DNA of 64,000 nt from an uncultured Cohaesibacter sp. (GTDB lineage: Bacteria > Pseudomonadota > Alphaproteobacteria > Rhizobiales > Cohaesibacteraceae), in the NCBI RefSeq assembly GCF_963676485.1, contig NZ_OY781114.1, positions 124,001 to 188,000 of the forward strand, written 5' to 3'. Numbering within the stretch: position 1 is the first letter of the stretch; every line of letters begins with the position of its first letter. This document shows positions 44,668 to 53,939 of the stretch, piece after piece. A model generated the notes under the pieces. It worked only from the letters and a program-made list of their open reading frames with translations, did not search any database and was not told where the DNA came from. Both the position numbers and the translations under genes were made by a program.

Positions 44668-44697
44668 GCACCCTTTCGCGCAAGACCGTGGATATTG

Positions 44698-46149
44698 ATG
44701 AAACACGCTTCCAAACGCCTCACACAGAAATCCATGCGCCACCGGCTCATTCTGAGCATGGGTGCCGGATTTTTGGCCATTCTGACGGTGATCTGCATCG
44801 GCTTGTGGGGTTATGCGCAACAGGCTGCCAATGAATCCTTTGACAGGCTTTTGCATGGGGCTGCCCTTGCCATTCTTGAACGTGCCAATCTGGCATCAGG
44901 CGAAGTGCGGGTTGATATCCCTTATTCTGCATTCGAGATCCTGGGCCTCGCAAAGGAAGACCGCGTTTTCTATCGCATTTTTACACGGGATAACGAGACC
45001 ATCACGGCGTCTCACGATCTACGCCCGAAAGCCAATTACAAGCCCAGTGAAAGGCCTGTCTATTGGGATGATGCCTTCAGCGGCGAGTCCGTTCGCTTCA
45101 TGCAACAGGCGCGTTTTCTCACCGGCGACGATCGTTCCGTTTGGGTCATCGTGCAATTCGGGCAAACATGCATAGCGCGCCATGACATGATTGCAGACTT
45201 GTTCTGGCGGGGCTTTGCGGTGGCGCTGTTCATTACCGTGGTGGGATTGATGTTTGTCTGGATCGCGATAAACCGCGCCCTAAATCCGCTTATTGACGTG
45301 GAACAGAACTTGCGACAGCGCGACATTTCCGATTTCACGCCCCTGCCGGTTTCACCTCCTCGCGAAGTGGCGAGCCTTGTGCTCTCGATCAACGGCTTTA
45401 TTTCGCGGCTGAAAAACAATCTTGATCACTCTCAAATCTTCATAGCCGACGTGACGCACCAGATCAGAACGGCTCTTTCCGCATTGCAAGGTCAGTTGGA
45501 GCTGGCCAGCAAGGAACAAGCCCCTCAGTCTCTCAAGAACCGCATTGAAAAGGCGGAACGGCAGAACCGGCAAACCATCCACCTGACTAACCAGCTATTG
45601 GCCCACGCCATGGTCATTCACAGGGCCGATCAGAAGATTGTTTCGGACATTCACCTTGCCGACTTGCTCAAGACTGTGTTGCAGACCCTGCTGCGAGAGC
45701 ATGTGAAGTCCGATATCGATTTCTCGGTCAATATTGCACCGGAAATCGAGGACGGCGGCAAGGATGCAGATGTCATTGCCGGTGACAGCATTTCGATCCG
45801 CGAAGCCATCAGCAATGTCATCGACAATGCCATCAAGCATGGCCCCGCCAACAACCGGATCGATATCTCGCTTTCTGAAAAGACCCTGAACCTGCGTGGC
45901 AGGCAGAGAAAACAACTTATTCTGCAAGTAGATGATGCCGGTCCGGGCATTCCGGAAGAAAGGCGGGCAAAGGTGCTAGAGCGTTTCTATACAACGGGAA
46001 CCGGCATAGACAGCTCCGGATTGGGGCTCAGCATCGTCGACGAGGTGATGCGCAGCCACAAGGCCCAGCTCAGGCTTGGTAATTCTGCGTTGGGAGGCTT
46101 GAGCGTGAGAATGATTTTTACCCGTAAGATGACGGGGATACCAACATGA
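44698..46149 (+). CDS. Sensor histidine kinase (TctE-like, 2CSK_N type)
   Basis: A 483-residue inner-membrane kinase: helix about 17-40, periplasmic sensor about 41-165 (TctE-type N-terminal domain), helix about 171-192, HAMP-like linker, HisKA with His254 in DVTHQIRTALSAL, and HATPase with N-box NVIDNAIKHGP, DDAGPGIPEER and GLGLSIVDEV. All catalytic motifs look intact. I chose ATG 44698 over TTG 44695. Its stop codon overlaps the ATG of the next gene (ATGA), so kinase and binding protein are made together, which suggests that the binding protein presents ligand to the periplasmic sensor. Confidence 0.92.
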   Translation: MKHASKRLTQKSMRHRLILSMGAGFLAILTVICIGLWGYAQQAANESFDRLLHGAALAILERANLASGEVRVDIPYSAFEILGLAKEDRVFYRIFTRDNETITASHDLRPKANYKPSERPVYWDDAFSGESVRFMQQARFLTGDDRSVWVIVQFGQTCIARHDMIADLFWRGFAVALFITVVGLMFVWIAINRALNPLIDVEQNLRQRDISDFTPLPVSPPREVASLVLSINGFISRLKNNLDHSQIFIADVTHQIRTALSALQGQLELASKEQAPQSLKNRIEKAERQNRQTIHLTNQLLAHAMVIHRADQKIVSDIHLADLLKTVLQTLLREHVKSDIDFSVNIAPEIEDGGKDADVIAGDSISIREAISNVIDNAIKHGPANNRIDISLSEKTLNLRGRQRKQLILQVDDAGPGIPEERRAKVLERFYTTGTGIDSSGLGLSIVDEVMRSHKAQLRLGNSALGGLSVRMIFTRKMTGIPT

Positions 46150-47225
46150 GCGCCAAGATCCTTTCCAGCTTGCTTTCAGCCAATCGAAGGTTTTTTGCGG
46201 TTGCCTTGTTACTCGCAACATTGCTCGCGCCCATAGAGCCTGCCCTATCGCAAGAGAAGACAGAGCTGGATATCTGGAGCACAACGGACACAGCTGCCTT
46301 TGAAAGCCTCATCACGGCCTTTGAAGTTGCAAACCCTGACATTGAAATTGCCTATCACGAAATCACCACCAATGCCCTTTTCGAGCATGTGCTTCATGCA
46401 AGGGAGCGCAAGGATAGCGCCATTGATCTGGTCATCAGCTCGGCTATGGATTTACAGGTCAAGTTGGTCAATGAAGGGCTGGCCTTTCCCTTCAGTGCCG
46501 ACAGGGCGGGCACAACACCAAGCTGGGCGGAATGGCGCAACGAGCTTTACGGCTTTACCTATGAGCCGATTGTGCTGGTTTACAACAAGAAGGCTTTTCA
46601 GGGCTATCCGCTGCCCAAGACCCACTCGGATCTGGCCGATCTACTCATCAACAACTTGCCGACCTTCGAGGGCAAGGTGGGCACATATGATGCGGGTTCA
46701 TCCGGCGCGGGCTATCTGTTTTTCACGCAGGACGCCATTCAGAGCGACAAAATCTTTCGGGTGATCGAAGCGCTGAGCCGCGCCAAAATGCGCACCTATG
46801 ACTATACGTCGGCCATTCTGGATGCCGTGGCGTCAGGCGATCTGATCCTTGGTTACAATGTGATCGGCACCTACGCTCTGGAACGGGCTTCCAAAGACCC
46901 CAATGTCGGTATTTTCCAATTCAAGGACTATACCATCGTGATGTCACGCACCGCCTTCATCTACAAGCATTCCAGAAAGAAGAGACAAGCAGAGCGCTTT
47001 ATGGAATATCTGTTGTCGGAAACAGGACAGGAAAAGATGGCCAGAGACTCCGCACTGATCCCCATTTCGCCGGACATGCGGCGGCTCAAGCTGCCAGCGG
47101 ATTCCACAAATGCCTACTTGCCAATCAAGATGGGCATAGGATTGCTGACCTATCAGGATCCGCTAAAGCGCCGGTATTTTCTGGATGTCTGGAACAGTAT
47201 TTTCAAGAAGCCGGAAGAGCAGTGA
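46146..47225 (+). CDS. Periplasmic solute-binding protein of a three-component sensor
   Basis: A 359-residue type II binding protein. A signal peptide (about 1-36, hydrophobic VALLLATLLAPIEPALS) leads to TELDIWSTTDTAAFESL, the start of the extracellular solute-binding fold of the Fe3+/polyamine-like group, with FTYEPIVLVYNKKAF and YDAGSSGAGYLF typical of the hinge area. No permease or ATPase gene is next to it. Because it overlaps the kinase gene by 4 bases, it is probably a sensor accessory rather than a transport protein. The ligand is unknown; tri- or dicarboxylates fit the TctDE-like partners. Confidence 0.85.
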   Translation: MSAKILSSLLSANRRFFAVALLLATLLAPIEPALSQEKTELDIWSTTDTAAFESLITAFEVANPDIEIAYHEITTNALFEHVLHARERKDSAIDLVISSAMDLQVKLVNEGLAFPFSADRAGTTPSWAEWRNELYGFTYEPIVLVYNKKAFQGYPLPKTHSDLADLLINNLPTFEGKVGTYDAGSSGAGYLFFTQDAIQSDKIFRVIEALSRAKMRTYDYTSAILDAVASGDLILGYNVIGTYALERASKDPNVGIFQFKDYTIVMSRTAFIYKHSRKKRQAERFMEYLLSETGQEKMARDSALIPISPDMRRLKLPADSTNAYLPIKMGIGLLTYQDPLKRRYFLDVWNSIFKKPEEQ

Positions 47226-47236
47226 TCGGGTGGCGA

Positions 47237-47830
47237 TCAGGCGTTGCCCTGCTCGGCGACAATGCGGTCCGCAAGATCGCGCAGAATGGTCAGCCCATAA
47301 GGCCAGCGGCCAAAGCCGGCCTCGGAATTGATATGTCCGGCTTCGCCGACATCGATAAAGTCCGACGCCCAGCCGTTGGCCAATCCCTTGGCGCGGGGAA
47401 AGGAAATAAGCTTGTCATTATGGCTCGCGACCACCACTGTGGGAATGCCGAGATTCTCATGCGGAATGCGTTCCTCCACCGCAAAGCGCATAGGCTCGGC
47501 GGGTGCAACAAACATGCCGCCAGCCACATTCAGCTCACCTCTCGAGATAACGCAGGCAGAGGCCAGTGCCCCCAGAGAATGGCCGATAAGAATGGCCGGA
47601 CGGTTGCGCTTGGTCAGAAGTCTTCCAATCGCATCAATCCAGAGCACGATGTCACGCTGGCCCCAACGGCGTTGCTCAATGCGACAGAAGAGATTGAACT
47701 CCTGCTCCCAATAGCTCTGCCAATGTTCAGGCCCACTGTTTTTGAAGCCGGGGACAAGCACAAAATCAAATTGTTCTGCATGTGTTTCGAGTGCCTCCAG
47801 AACCTCAGGATCTGTCAATTTTCTAGTCAA
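47237..47830 (-). CDS. RBBP9/YdeN-family alpha/beta serine hydrolase
   Basis: A 197-residue hydrolase of the small RBBP9/YdeN group. Motifs: FVLVPGFKNSGPEHWQSYWE near the start (family signature), nucleophile Ser in ILIGHSLGALA, catalytic Asp in SHNDKLISF and His in GEAGHINSEAGFGRW. No signal peptide, so cytoplasmic. Substrate unknown; a small ester or amide. I chose TTG 47830 because GGAG stands 7 bases upstream and the protein then begins at the usual place; a longer frame reaches TTG 47884. The gene converges with the binding-protein gene, their stops being only 11 bases apart. Confidence 0.85.
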   Translation of the reverse strand: MTRKLTDPEVLEALETHAEQFDFVLVPGFKNSGPEHWQSYWEQEFNLFCRIEQRRWGQRDIVLWIDAIGRLLTKRNRPAILIGHSLGALASACVISRGELNVAGGMFVAPAEPMRFAVEERIPHENLGIPTVVVASHNDKLISFPRAKGLANGWASDFIDVGEAGHINSEAGFGRWPYGLTILRDLADRIVAEQGNA

Positions 47831-48090
47831 AAGGCGACTCCATGAAAAACTGTTTAAAATAATGCATTGGTAATCTAGTACCAACGCGCCTAATCTTCAA
47901 CTCCCGCTTGAGAGAGGGGCTTTCTGTTTGACAGACAAGCGCAACGGGCTTCTTGGACCTAAGAAAAGTCTCTCCTAAAGCGTTGTTTCTTCTATTTTTC
48001 TTTTAATAACTCACGGCAATGCAGGAAAATGCTTCCCATCTATCGCATGCTCTTGTCCAAAATGCATGACAACTTTTGGCAAAGCTGAAA

Positions 48091-48630
48091 TTAGTTTTTC
48101 ACAAAGCGTCGAATTCGCTCCTCCATGGCCCTCATAATATCCTTTATTTCGTGCCTGCGCGAGCGGGCGCACGCATGGGCCGGTTGATCGCAGATGAGGC
48201 AACGCCGCGGCGCAAGGCCGATGTCTCGACGGGAGATCGCTTGCCCGTCCGCGCCATGAACATCCAGATCCCAGAGGCGCCCTAGCGAATGACTTTCTTC
48301 CAGCTCAACCATCGCTTTTTTAAGCAAGTCAGCCTCACAGGCTACGGCAAACAGCGCTTCTGGACCTGAGATGGCATTGTGAGACCAAAGCAGGTGACTT
48401 TCCCAGCCCAATGCGGAGAGCCTTTCGCGCACAGCCCGATCCGCCTCCTTGGCGATCAGTTCGCTCATCGGGCACAGTTTCACCGGCCCGGGCATGACAA
48501 CCGAAAAGGTAATCATGGGCATACGATAGTGGGCCAAGCCATCTTCGCGCCACTGCACCCGTTGTTCGCGCGCCAGCAGCATGTCTTTTAGCTCGACTTC
48601 CGGTCCTTCTGTCCAACGGGCGTCCATCAT
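48091..48630 (-). CDS. citX: CitX, apo-citrate lyase phosphoribosyl-dephospho-CoA transferase
   Basis: A 179-residue CitX, which attaches the 2'-(5''-triphosphoribosyl)-3'-dephospho-CoA prosthetic group to Ser14 of CitD. The family features are LLAREQRVQWREDGL, SVVMPGPVKLCPMSELI and SLGRLWDLDVHGADG, with Cys-rich APRRCLICDQPAHAC near the end. ATG 48630 overlaps the citG stop (ATGA), and the order citC-D-E-F-G-X on the minus strand shows it is the last gene of the operon. In enterobacteria citX precedes or is fused with citG; here the order is reversed. Confidence 0.92.
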   Translation of the reverse strand: MMDARWTEGPEVELKDMLLAREQRVQWREDGLAHYRMPMITFSVVMPGPVKLCPMSELIAKEADRAVRERLSALGWESHLLWSHNAISGPEALFAVACEADLLKKAMVELEESHSLGRLWDLDVHGADGQAISRRDIGLAPRRCLICDQPAHACARSRRHEIKDIMRAMEERIRRFVKN

Positions 48631-49697
48631 GATGCCATCGCGCCTCCTACCGGCTCCATCGCATTGATCTGTGCCAGAAACTGGGTAACCCCGAGCAAAT
48701 CAGCGCTGCCGCCGGGGCTCAGATTGCGCTGGATGAATGCGTCATCCATAGCCATCAGTCGCGCATGGCAATCCGGAGCGAAGACACCGCCAAGACGCTT
48801 GAGCTGCTGAGCTTTCTCGCGCACATAAAACAACCCCTCCATGCCGCCACGGGCAACGAGATTGGTATCCCGATTGCGGATAAGCAATTCAAGCAGAGCG
48901 GCGAGCAAGGCGGCGTCCGTATCGTGCCCGGCCTCACGTGATGCAAGATAGGCTGGCAGGGCATAAAGGCGCACCAGTTCAAAGCCACTTTCCGCTTCGC
49001 CTCGGGCGCCTGTCAGGCCATAACGATGATAGATATATTCCCCTGCGGTATTGGCAGTCTTGACCCTGTTGGCGAGCTCACATTTGACCAAGCCTCTGGC
49101 CATTTGAGCCGCTTCTCCGCAAAGCCCGGAGACGGATAGCCCTTCCCCGCGCCCAAGACACCGCCCAGCGGCACCAAGCAGCAAGCCAAAGGCAAATATG
49201 CCGCCCTTATGAGTATTGATGCCGCCGGTTGCCTCATTCATGACCTCTTCGCAGATGAGGCCGTGACTGCGCAAGGGCTGCAGCGCGACGGGAGCGGGCT
49301 CACCTGCGGTCTCCATTCCGGCCTTGACGAAAGCTGGCATGAGAGGGCGCAACGCATCGGCGCTGGCAAGAAAGGTCGCCAGCGTCATATCCTTGTGAGA
49401 GCCGTTGTTGCGGGCATCCACCAGCCCCGGCTTCGGCGTCAAGGTTGCTTCGGTAACGAGCGCTTCATGGACAAGGTCAGCAAGACGCTGCGCCAACACC
49501 GCCTGTCTATCGCCGAAAGGTACAGACAGCTCCGGCATGGACGGGCAAACGGGGACAACAGGGGAAGTTGGCATCCCCTGCCCCGGCTCCAGCTGTCCAA
49601 AGGCGGGCGCGGAGATGACCTCTGCGGAGGCATCGTTGATGCCTTCCTGCAGATCACTTGCGCCTGTTTCCTCATCCATGAAGGACCCCGTTGTCAT
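48627..49697 (-). CDS. citG: CitG, triphosphoribosyl-dephospho-CoA synthase
   Basis: A 356-residue CitG, which makes the citrate lyase prosthetic-group precursor from ATP and dephospho-CoA. Motifs: LVTEATLTPKPGLVDARNNG, GLICEEVMNEATGGINTHKG, IFAFGLLLGA and LELLIRNRDTNLVARGG. About 55 extra N-terminal residues of low complexity (GASDLQEGINDASAEV, QGMPTSPVVP) precede the conserved part at QAVLAQRLADLV; ATG 49697 overlaps the citF stop (ATGA), and ATG 49679 is an alternative. It is translationally coupled on both sides. Confidence 0.92.
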   Translation of the reverse strand: MTTGSFMDEETGASDLQEGINDASAEVISAPAFGQLEPGQGMPTSPVVPVCPSMPELSVPFGDRQAVLAQRLADLVHEALVTEATLTPKPGLVDARNNGSHKDMTLATFLASADALRPLMPAFVKAGMETAGEPAPVALQPLRSHGLICEEVMNEATGGINTHKGGIFAFGLLLGAAGRCLGRGEGLSVSGLCGEAAQMARGLVKCELANRVKTANTAGEYIYHRYGLTGARGEAESGFELVRLYALPAYLASREAGHDTDAALLAALLELLIRNRDTNLVARGGMEGLFYVREKAQQLKRLGGVFAPDCHARLMAMDDAFIQRNLSPGGSADLLGVTQFLAQINAMEPVGGAMAS

Positions 49698-51214
49698 TTC
49701 GCAACCTGACGCACGGTGTCGATCACGGTCCCGTCGCGATAGCGCACGATGCCGACCACCTTGTCGAGAAACTCGATCGGTTTGGGTTCCCCAGTGATAG
49801 AGATCGCACGCTGATACAGCTCTTCCATGGTGCGAACCGGCAGATTGGCTGCGCGCAGCCGCTCCTCCACGTCTGGCCGGTTCGGGTTGACGGCAATGCC
49901 ATGGTCTGTCACCAAAACGCCCACCGTCTCGCCCGGGGTTACCCGTGTGGTGACATTCTTGACCACAGTCGGGATGCGGGACCGGATGAGAGGTGCGGCC
50001 ACGATGGACAATTTGGCCCCTGCGGCGGTGTCGCAATGGCCACCGGATGCACCACGCATGACACCATCCGAGCCGGTCAACACATTGACGTTGAAATCAA
50101 GATCGATTTCCAGCGCTGACAGGATCACCATGTCCAACCGATCCACCACAGCCCCCTTTGACATGGGGCTGGCATAATAGTGGGCCGAAATTTCCACATG
50201 GTTAGGCGAGGATTCCAGCGAACGGGCTGCCACCGCATCAAAGCTCTGGGTGTCGAGCAATGTGCCGATCAGGCCCTTATTGTGCAGATCGACCATCCCA
50301 CCGGTCTGGCCGCCAAGCGCCCACTGGGCCTTGATGTCCAGATGCCGCATGCGATCTTCCAGAAAGCGCACCGTTGCCGTAGATGATCCGCCGGTGCCGG
50401 TCTGCATGGAAAAGCCATCCTCGAAATAGCCACCATACTCCATGACTTCCGCCGACAGGCGCGCAATCAGCAATTCCCGCGGGTTGGTCGTGGCACGAGC
50501 TGCTCCGACCGAAATCTTGGCCGGATCACCAACTTCATCCACCTGCACGATCCAGTCGACCTGATCCTGACGGATGCTGGCCGGTGCATTCGGGTAGGCG
50601 ACAATTTCCTCCGTCAGCATAACGACATTCTTGGCGAAATGGGCATCCACCATCGCATAGCCCAGCGAACCGCAGCGCGAGCGACCGGAAAAGCCGTTGG
50701 CGTTGCCATAGGCATCGCAAGCCGAGACGCCGATGAAGGCGACGTCGATGGAGATTTCTCCCGACTCGATGAGAGCGCAGCGACCACCATGGGAATGCAC
50801 GGTGATCGGCTCCTCCATCAAACCATGAGAAATGGCATCGGCCAGCTTGCCGCGCATGCCGGAAGTGTAGATCTTCCGGATCACGCCATTCTTGATATGA
50901 TCAATGAGCGGCGCATTGGCGGAGACCAGCGAGGACGATGCCAATGTCAAATCCTTGAAGCCCATATCGGCGAGAATCTGCACCACCATATTGATGACCT
51001 TATCGCCCTCGCGATAGGCATGATGGAAGGAAATGGTCATTCCGTCCTTGAGGCCAACGCGGCGCACAGCTTCCTGCACCGTATCGACCAGCTTGCGATC
51101 AAGCTTCGCGACAGGATCGGCCAGATAAGGAATTTTCGCTGCAAAGCCCTGAAACAGTTCTGGTTCTGCCACCGTCTCGCTCCTCCCCGGAGCCGATTGA
51201 TTGTTCTTGTCCAT
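49694..51214 (-). CDS. citF: CitF, citrate lyase alpha subunit (citrate:acetyl-ACP transferase)
   Basis: A 506-residue CitF, the CoA-transferase-like subunit that exchanges acetyl on the CitD prosthetic group for citrate. Motifs: DGMTISFHHAYREGDKVINM, VHSHGGRCALIESGEISIDV, FIGVSACDAYGNANGFSG, GTGGSSTATVRFLEDRM and NVLTGSDGVMRGASGGHCD, all standard in the family, and length as in E. coli. ATG 51214 is preceded by GGGAGGGCG. With CitE and CitD it forms the lyase that splits citrate to acetate and oxaloacetate. Confidence 0.95.
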   Translation of the reverse strand: MDKNNQSAPGRSETVAEPELFQGFAAKIPYLADPVAKLDRKLVDTVQEAVRRVGLKDGMTISFHHAYREGDKVINMVVQILADMGFKDLTLASSSLVSANAPLIDHIKNGVIRKIYTSGMRGKLADAISHGLMEEPITVHSHGGRCALIESGEISIDVAFIGVSACDAYGNANGFSGRSRCGSLGYAMVDAHFAKNVVMLTEEIVAYPNAPASIRQDQVDWIVQVDEVGDPAKISVGAARATTNPRELLIARLSAEVMEYGGYFEDGFSMQTGTGGSSTATVRFLEDRMRHLDIKAQWALGGQTGGMVDLHNKGLIGTLLDTQSFDAVAARSLESSPNHVEISAHYYASPMSKGAVVDRLDMVILSALEIDLDFNVNVLTGSDGVMRGASGGHCDTAAGAKLSIVAAPLIRSRIPTVVKNVTTRVTPGETVGVLVTDHGIAVNPNRPDVEERLRAANLPVRTMEELYQRAISITGEPKPIEFLDKVVGIVRYRDGTVIDTVRQVAK

Positions 51215-51225
51215 TGTCGCCCTCC

Positions 51226-52098
51226 CTATCGTCTCACGCCGGAGGCTTGAGCACGGCTCAGAACCCGCTTGGCGCTATCCACGATGGGCGCATCAATCAT
51301 CTTGCCGTTGAGTGCAATGACACCCAGCCCTTCAGCTTCTGCCTTCTCGGCTGCAGCGACAACACGGTTGGCATAGTCGACATCTTCCTGTGTCGGTGCG
51401 TAGGCATTGTGAAGCAGTTCGATCTGGCGCGGGTTGATCAGCGATTTGCCGTTGAAGCCCAGACGTTTGATGACGTCGACTTCCTTAAGGAAGCCTTCCT
51501 CATTGTTGATGTCGGAATAGACCACATCGAAGGCATCGATCTTGGCCGCACGCGCAGCATGCAAGACAGCGCACCGGGCATAGAACAGCTCCGAGCCATC
51601 GCCCCGCTCGGTCTGCATGTCGACGACATAGTCAAAACCCGCCACGGCAATGCCCATAAGGCGTTTGGAAGCAGTAGCAATGGCGACCGAGTTGATGACG
51701 CCGGAGGCCGATTCAATGGCGGCCATGAGCAATGTAGACCCGACCTCACGCCCGCATTTGCGCTCGAGCTCTTCAACGCAGGCTTCCAGTTCCTTCACAT
51801 CATCGGCGGTCTCGGTCTTCGGCAAACGAATGACGTCGACGCCGCCACGCACGGCGGCCTCAAGATCATCCTTACCATAAGGAGTAGACAGCGGATTGAT
51901 CCGAACAACCCGTTCAATGCCATCGTAAAGCGAAGATTTAAGGGTGTGATAGACCAGAAGACGGGCAGCATCCTTTTCGCGCAGGGATACGGCATCCTCC
52001 AAGTCAAACATAACCGAGTCCGGCTTGAACACGAAGGCGGTCGAGATCATCGCGGCGTTAGAGCCGGGAATGAACAGCATGGAACGACGCAAAGTCAT
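51226..52098 (-). CDS. citE: CitE, citrate lyase beta subunit (citryl-ACP lyase)
   Basis: A 290-residue HpcH/HpaI-fold CitE, which cleaves citryl-CitD to oxaloacetate and acetyl-CitD. Motifs: [30 protein letters not shown] with the metal-binding Glu/Asp, [33 protein letters not shown], and [20 protein letters not shown] 52098 has GGGAGGCCC upstream and overlaps the citD stop (ATGA). The open frame further upstream is simply the other frame of citD. Confidence 0.95.
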   Translation of the reverse strand: MTLRRSMLFIPGSNAAMISTAFVFKPDSVMFDLEDAVSLREKDAARLLVYHTLKSSLYDGIERVVRINPLSTPYGKDDLEAAVRGGVDVIRLPKTETADDVKELEACVEELERKCGREVGSTLLMAAIESASGVINSVAIATASKRLMGIAVAGFDYVVDMQTERGDGSELFYARCAVLHAARAAKIDAFDVVYSDINNEEGFLKEVDVIKRLGFNGKSLINPRQIELLHNAYAPTQEDVDYANRVVAAAEKAEAEGLGVIALNGKMIDAPIVDSAKRVLSRAQASGVRR

Positions 52099-52391
52099 CT
52101 CAGGGCCTCCCATTCTACCGATTTGTCTCCTGCTGCTCGTAGAAGAGCAGCTTCCAGACGAGCCTGAATAACGCAATCCAGCGCGCCCTTGTCTTCTATG
52201 ATGACGGTTGCCCCTTCGGACACGCCGAGTTTTGCAAAGGTCTCTTGTGCAACCTTTCGGATCTGGTCCCCGAACTGATGCTGAACTTCGCTGTTCAGGA
52301 TCAACTCGAGCGGTCCTTCTGACGGTGAGACCCTGACAAAGAGATCGCTCGACTCGAGTGTCCCCGCCAACGCCTCCTGTATGATCTGCAT
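52095..52391 (-). CDS. citD: CitD, citrate lyase acyl carrier protein (gamma subunit)
   Basis: A 98-residue acyl carrier, the same length as other CitD proteins. The prosthetic-group serine is Ser14 in [13 protein letters not shown], matching the known position, and the end has DDKGALDC-like [23 protein letters not shown] 52391 follows AAAGGAGCGAAAC. The operon order citC-citD-citE-citF is classic. It carries the acetyl or citryl group during catalysis. Confidence 0.95.
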   Translation of the reverse strand: MQIIQEALAGTLESSDLFVRVSPSEGPLELILNSEVQHQFGDQIRKVAQETFAKLGVSEGATVIIEDKGALDCVIQARLEAALLRAAGDKSVEWEALR

Positions 52392-52452
52392 GTTTCGCTC
52401 CTTTAGATTTTCAAAATCGATGGCACGCATGGCGGCTACAGGCCGTCAGCTG

Positions 52453-53481
52453 TCAAACTGATGTGGCATATTTATCCATAATGAGATCAAAGGTCGGTTT
52501 CGGTACGAACTCCCTGATCTTTTCATGGTTTCCTCCCGCCAGCAGGCGGCGCACTTCCGAAGCGGAGACGGCAATGCCGCTGCGCTTGGTGCGCTCCAAC
52601 TCAACCACCTCGATGGGATGGGCCAGAAAGCTTGGCTCCTGAAGCCAGTATTTCATGTCATTGTTGTATTTGCGCGTTGTATCGCAGAAGGGTTCGGTAC
52701 CCACAAAGCGGTGGGTCACCCCCAGCGCCGGAGCGATATATTTGCGGAAAAGCAACAAATCGACCGCGGTCCGGCATTGGCCGACCATGCCCTTGTCCTT
52801 GAAGAAATAGGCCGGGAAGGTCGCCCGCGAGATCATATATTGCGAGCCGCCATGCAGGGTCAGATTGGGAATGTCCTTTGTCATCTCCTTGGCCAGCATG
52901 AAACGATCATGGTAGGAGAATAGAGAGGCATCTTCCTTGACGATGAATAGGTGAAGCCAATCGCATGATTTTGCCGCTTCGGAGATCAGATAAAGATGAC
53001 CGAGCGTGAATGGATTGGCGTTGGCGACCACGCAGCCAATCTTGTCCGCCTCCACCTTATAGCGGGCCAGAGAGGCACAATAATTCTTGATACCGACCGG
53101 CGTATTCTCAAGCAGAGCCGTCTGACCGGGCACCTCAACCAGAGGATAGAAGCCGCAGCCCAAAAAGAAGTCCGCATTATGCGGCTCGGTATATACGAAA
53201 AGAATCTGATATCCTTGGCTATGGGCGAGATAGGTCACCTCGCTAACAAGCCGAAGGCTGATTGAGCTGCCTCTCAGCGTCTGGCAAATGGCAACATCCT
53301 TGATGATGCCTTTTTGAAAGCCAGCGCAAGCCACCAGCCGCCCTTCCTGCCGCGCAGTTACGAAAAACTCGATATGCTTCTCGTAATCAAGGCCGCAACT
53401 GGCCAGCAGATCGACGATTTCCCTTCGGGCCACAGGGTCAGAGGCCGGTTCAACCGTCAAGAACTCCAATCCGTCGCTCAC
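52453..53481 (-). CDS. citC: CitC, citrate lyase ligase (acetate:SH-citrate lyase ligase)
   Basis: A 342-residue CitC that acetylates the CitD prosthetic group with ATP and acetate. An N-terminal GNAT-like part (about 20-110) is followed by the nucleotidyltransferase domain with CVVANANPFTLGHLYLISEA (the HxGH-type motif as TLGH) and a C-terminal KRSGIAVSASEVRRLLAGG. GTG 53481 is preferred, since AGGA lies 8 bases before it; GTG 53487 would leave the ribosome-binding site too close. It is the first gene of the cit operon. Confidence 0.92.
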   Translation of the reverse strand: MSDGLEFLTVEPASDPVARREIVDLLASCGLDYEKHIEFFVTARQEGRLVACAGFQKGIIKDVAICQTLRGSSISLRLVSEVTYLAHSQGYQILFVYTEPHNADFFLGCGFYPLVEVPGQTALLENTPVGIKNYCASLARYKVEADKIGCVVANANPFTLGHLYLISEAAKSCDWLHLFIVKEDASLFSYHDRFMLAKEMTKDIPNLTLHGGSQYMISRATFPAYFFKDKGMVGQCRTAVDLLLFRKYIAPALGVTHRFVGTEPFCDTTRKYNNDMKYWLQEPSFLAHPIEVVELERTKRSGIAVSASEVRRLLAGGNHEKIREFVPKPTFDLIMDKYATSV

Positions 53482-53939
53482 GAGCACATTCCTTTAGCCG
53501 TTTGAGCAATCAGAATTTACATTGTCACACCGTCAACAAGCCCCGCGGGGACACATGGCCCCTGACAAAGAACGGCTTGGAGAAAGATCGTTGCAAGATT
53601 GCAGACACTGACAATGGATATTCTCATTCCTTGTTGATTGCGGTTTTATCCACCCTCATCGATTGCTGGTTTTTCACATATGGCCGCTTTTGCTGTCACA
53701 GTGGCAATCTTATTAATCGCCCTTTTTATCCGAAATTTCTGTCAAGTTCCTGACCGAGGTCATAATCACCCCAATTTAGCTCAGAAAACTGTGATTTTAT
53801 CGAAGAAACCGGATCATTTGCTTTCAAGGGCTTGGAAGAGAGCGTCGACCAAAGCCGACACTCCCCTTGTTTTTGATGTCTATCCCGATCCGCTGTCACT
53901 GAAGGAGTGATCTATCATGACCGGACCGGACGAGGAGCC
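53482..53939. other. 458-base intergenic region between tctA and citC, likely cit promoter
   Basis: Both flanking genes run leftwards, so this must hold the tctA end and the cit promoter. A 10-base palindrome CCCCGCGGGG is at 53541-53550, about 60-70 bases upstream of citC. No dedicated citAB regulator genes or strong terminator are seen. Short open frames on the plus strand look accidental. Confidence 0.45.

Noticed and set aside
53638-53910. Plus-strand open frame with one hydrophobic stretch between tctA and citC
   Set aside because: No ribosome-binding site of quality, no family resemblance, and it runs over the expected cit promoter region.
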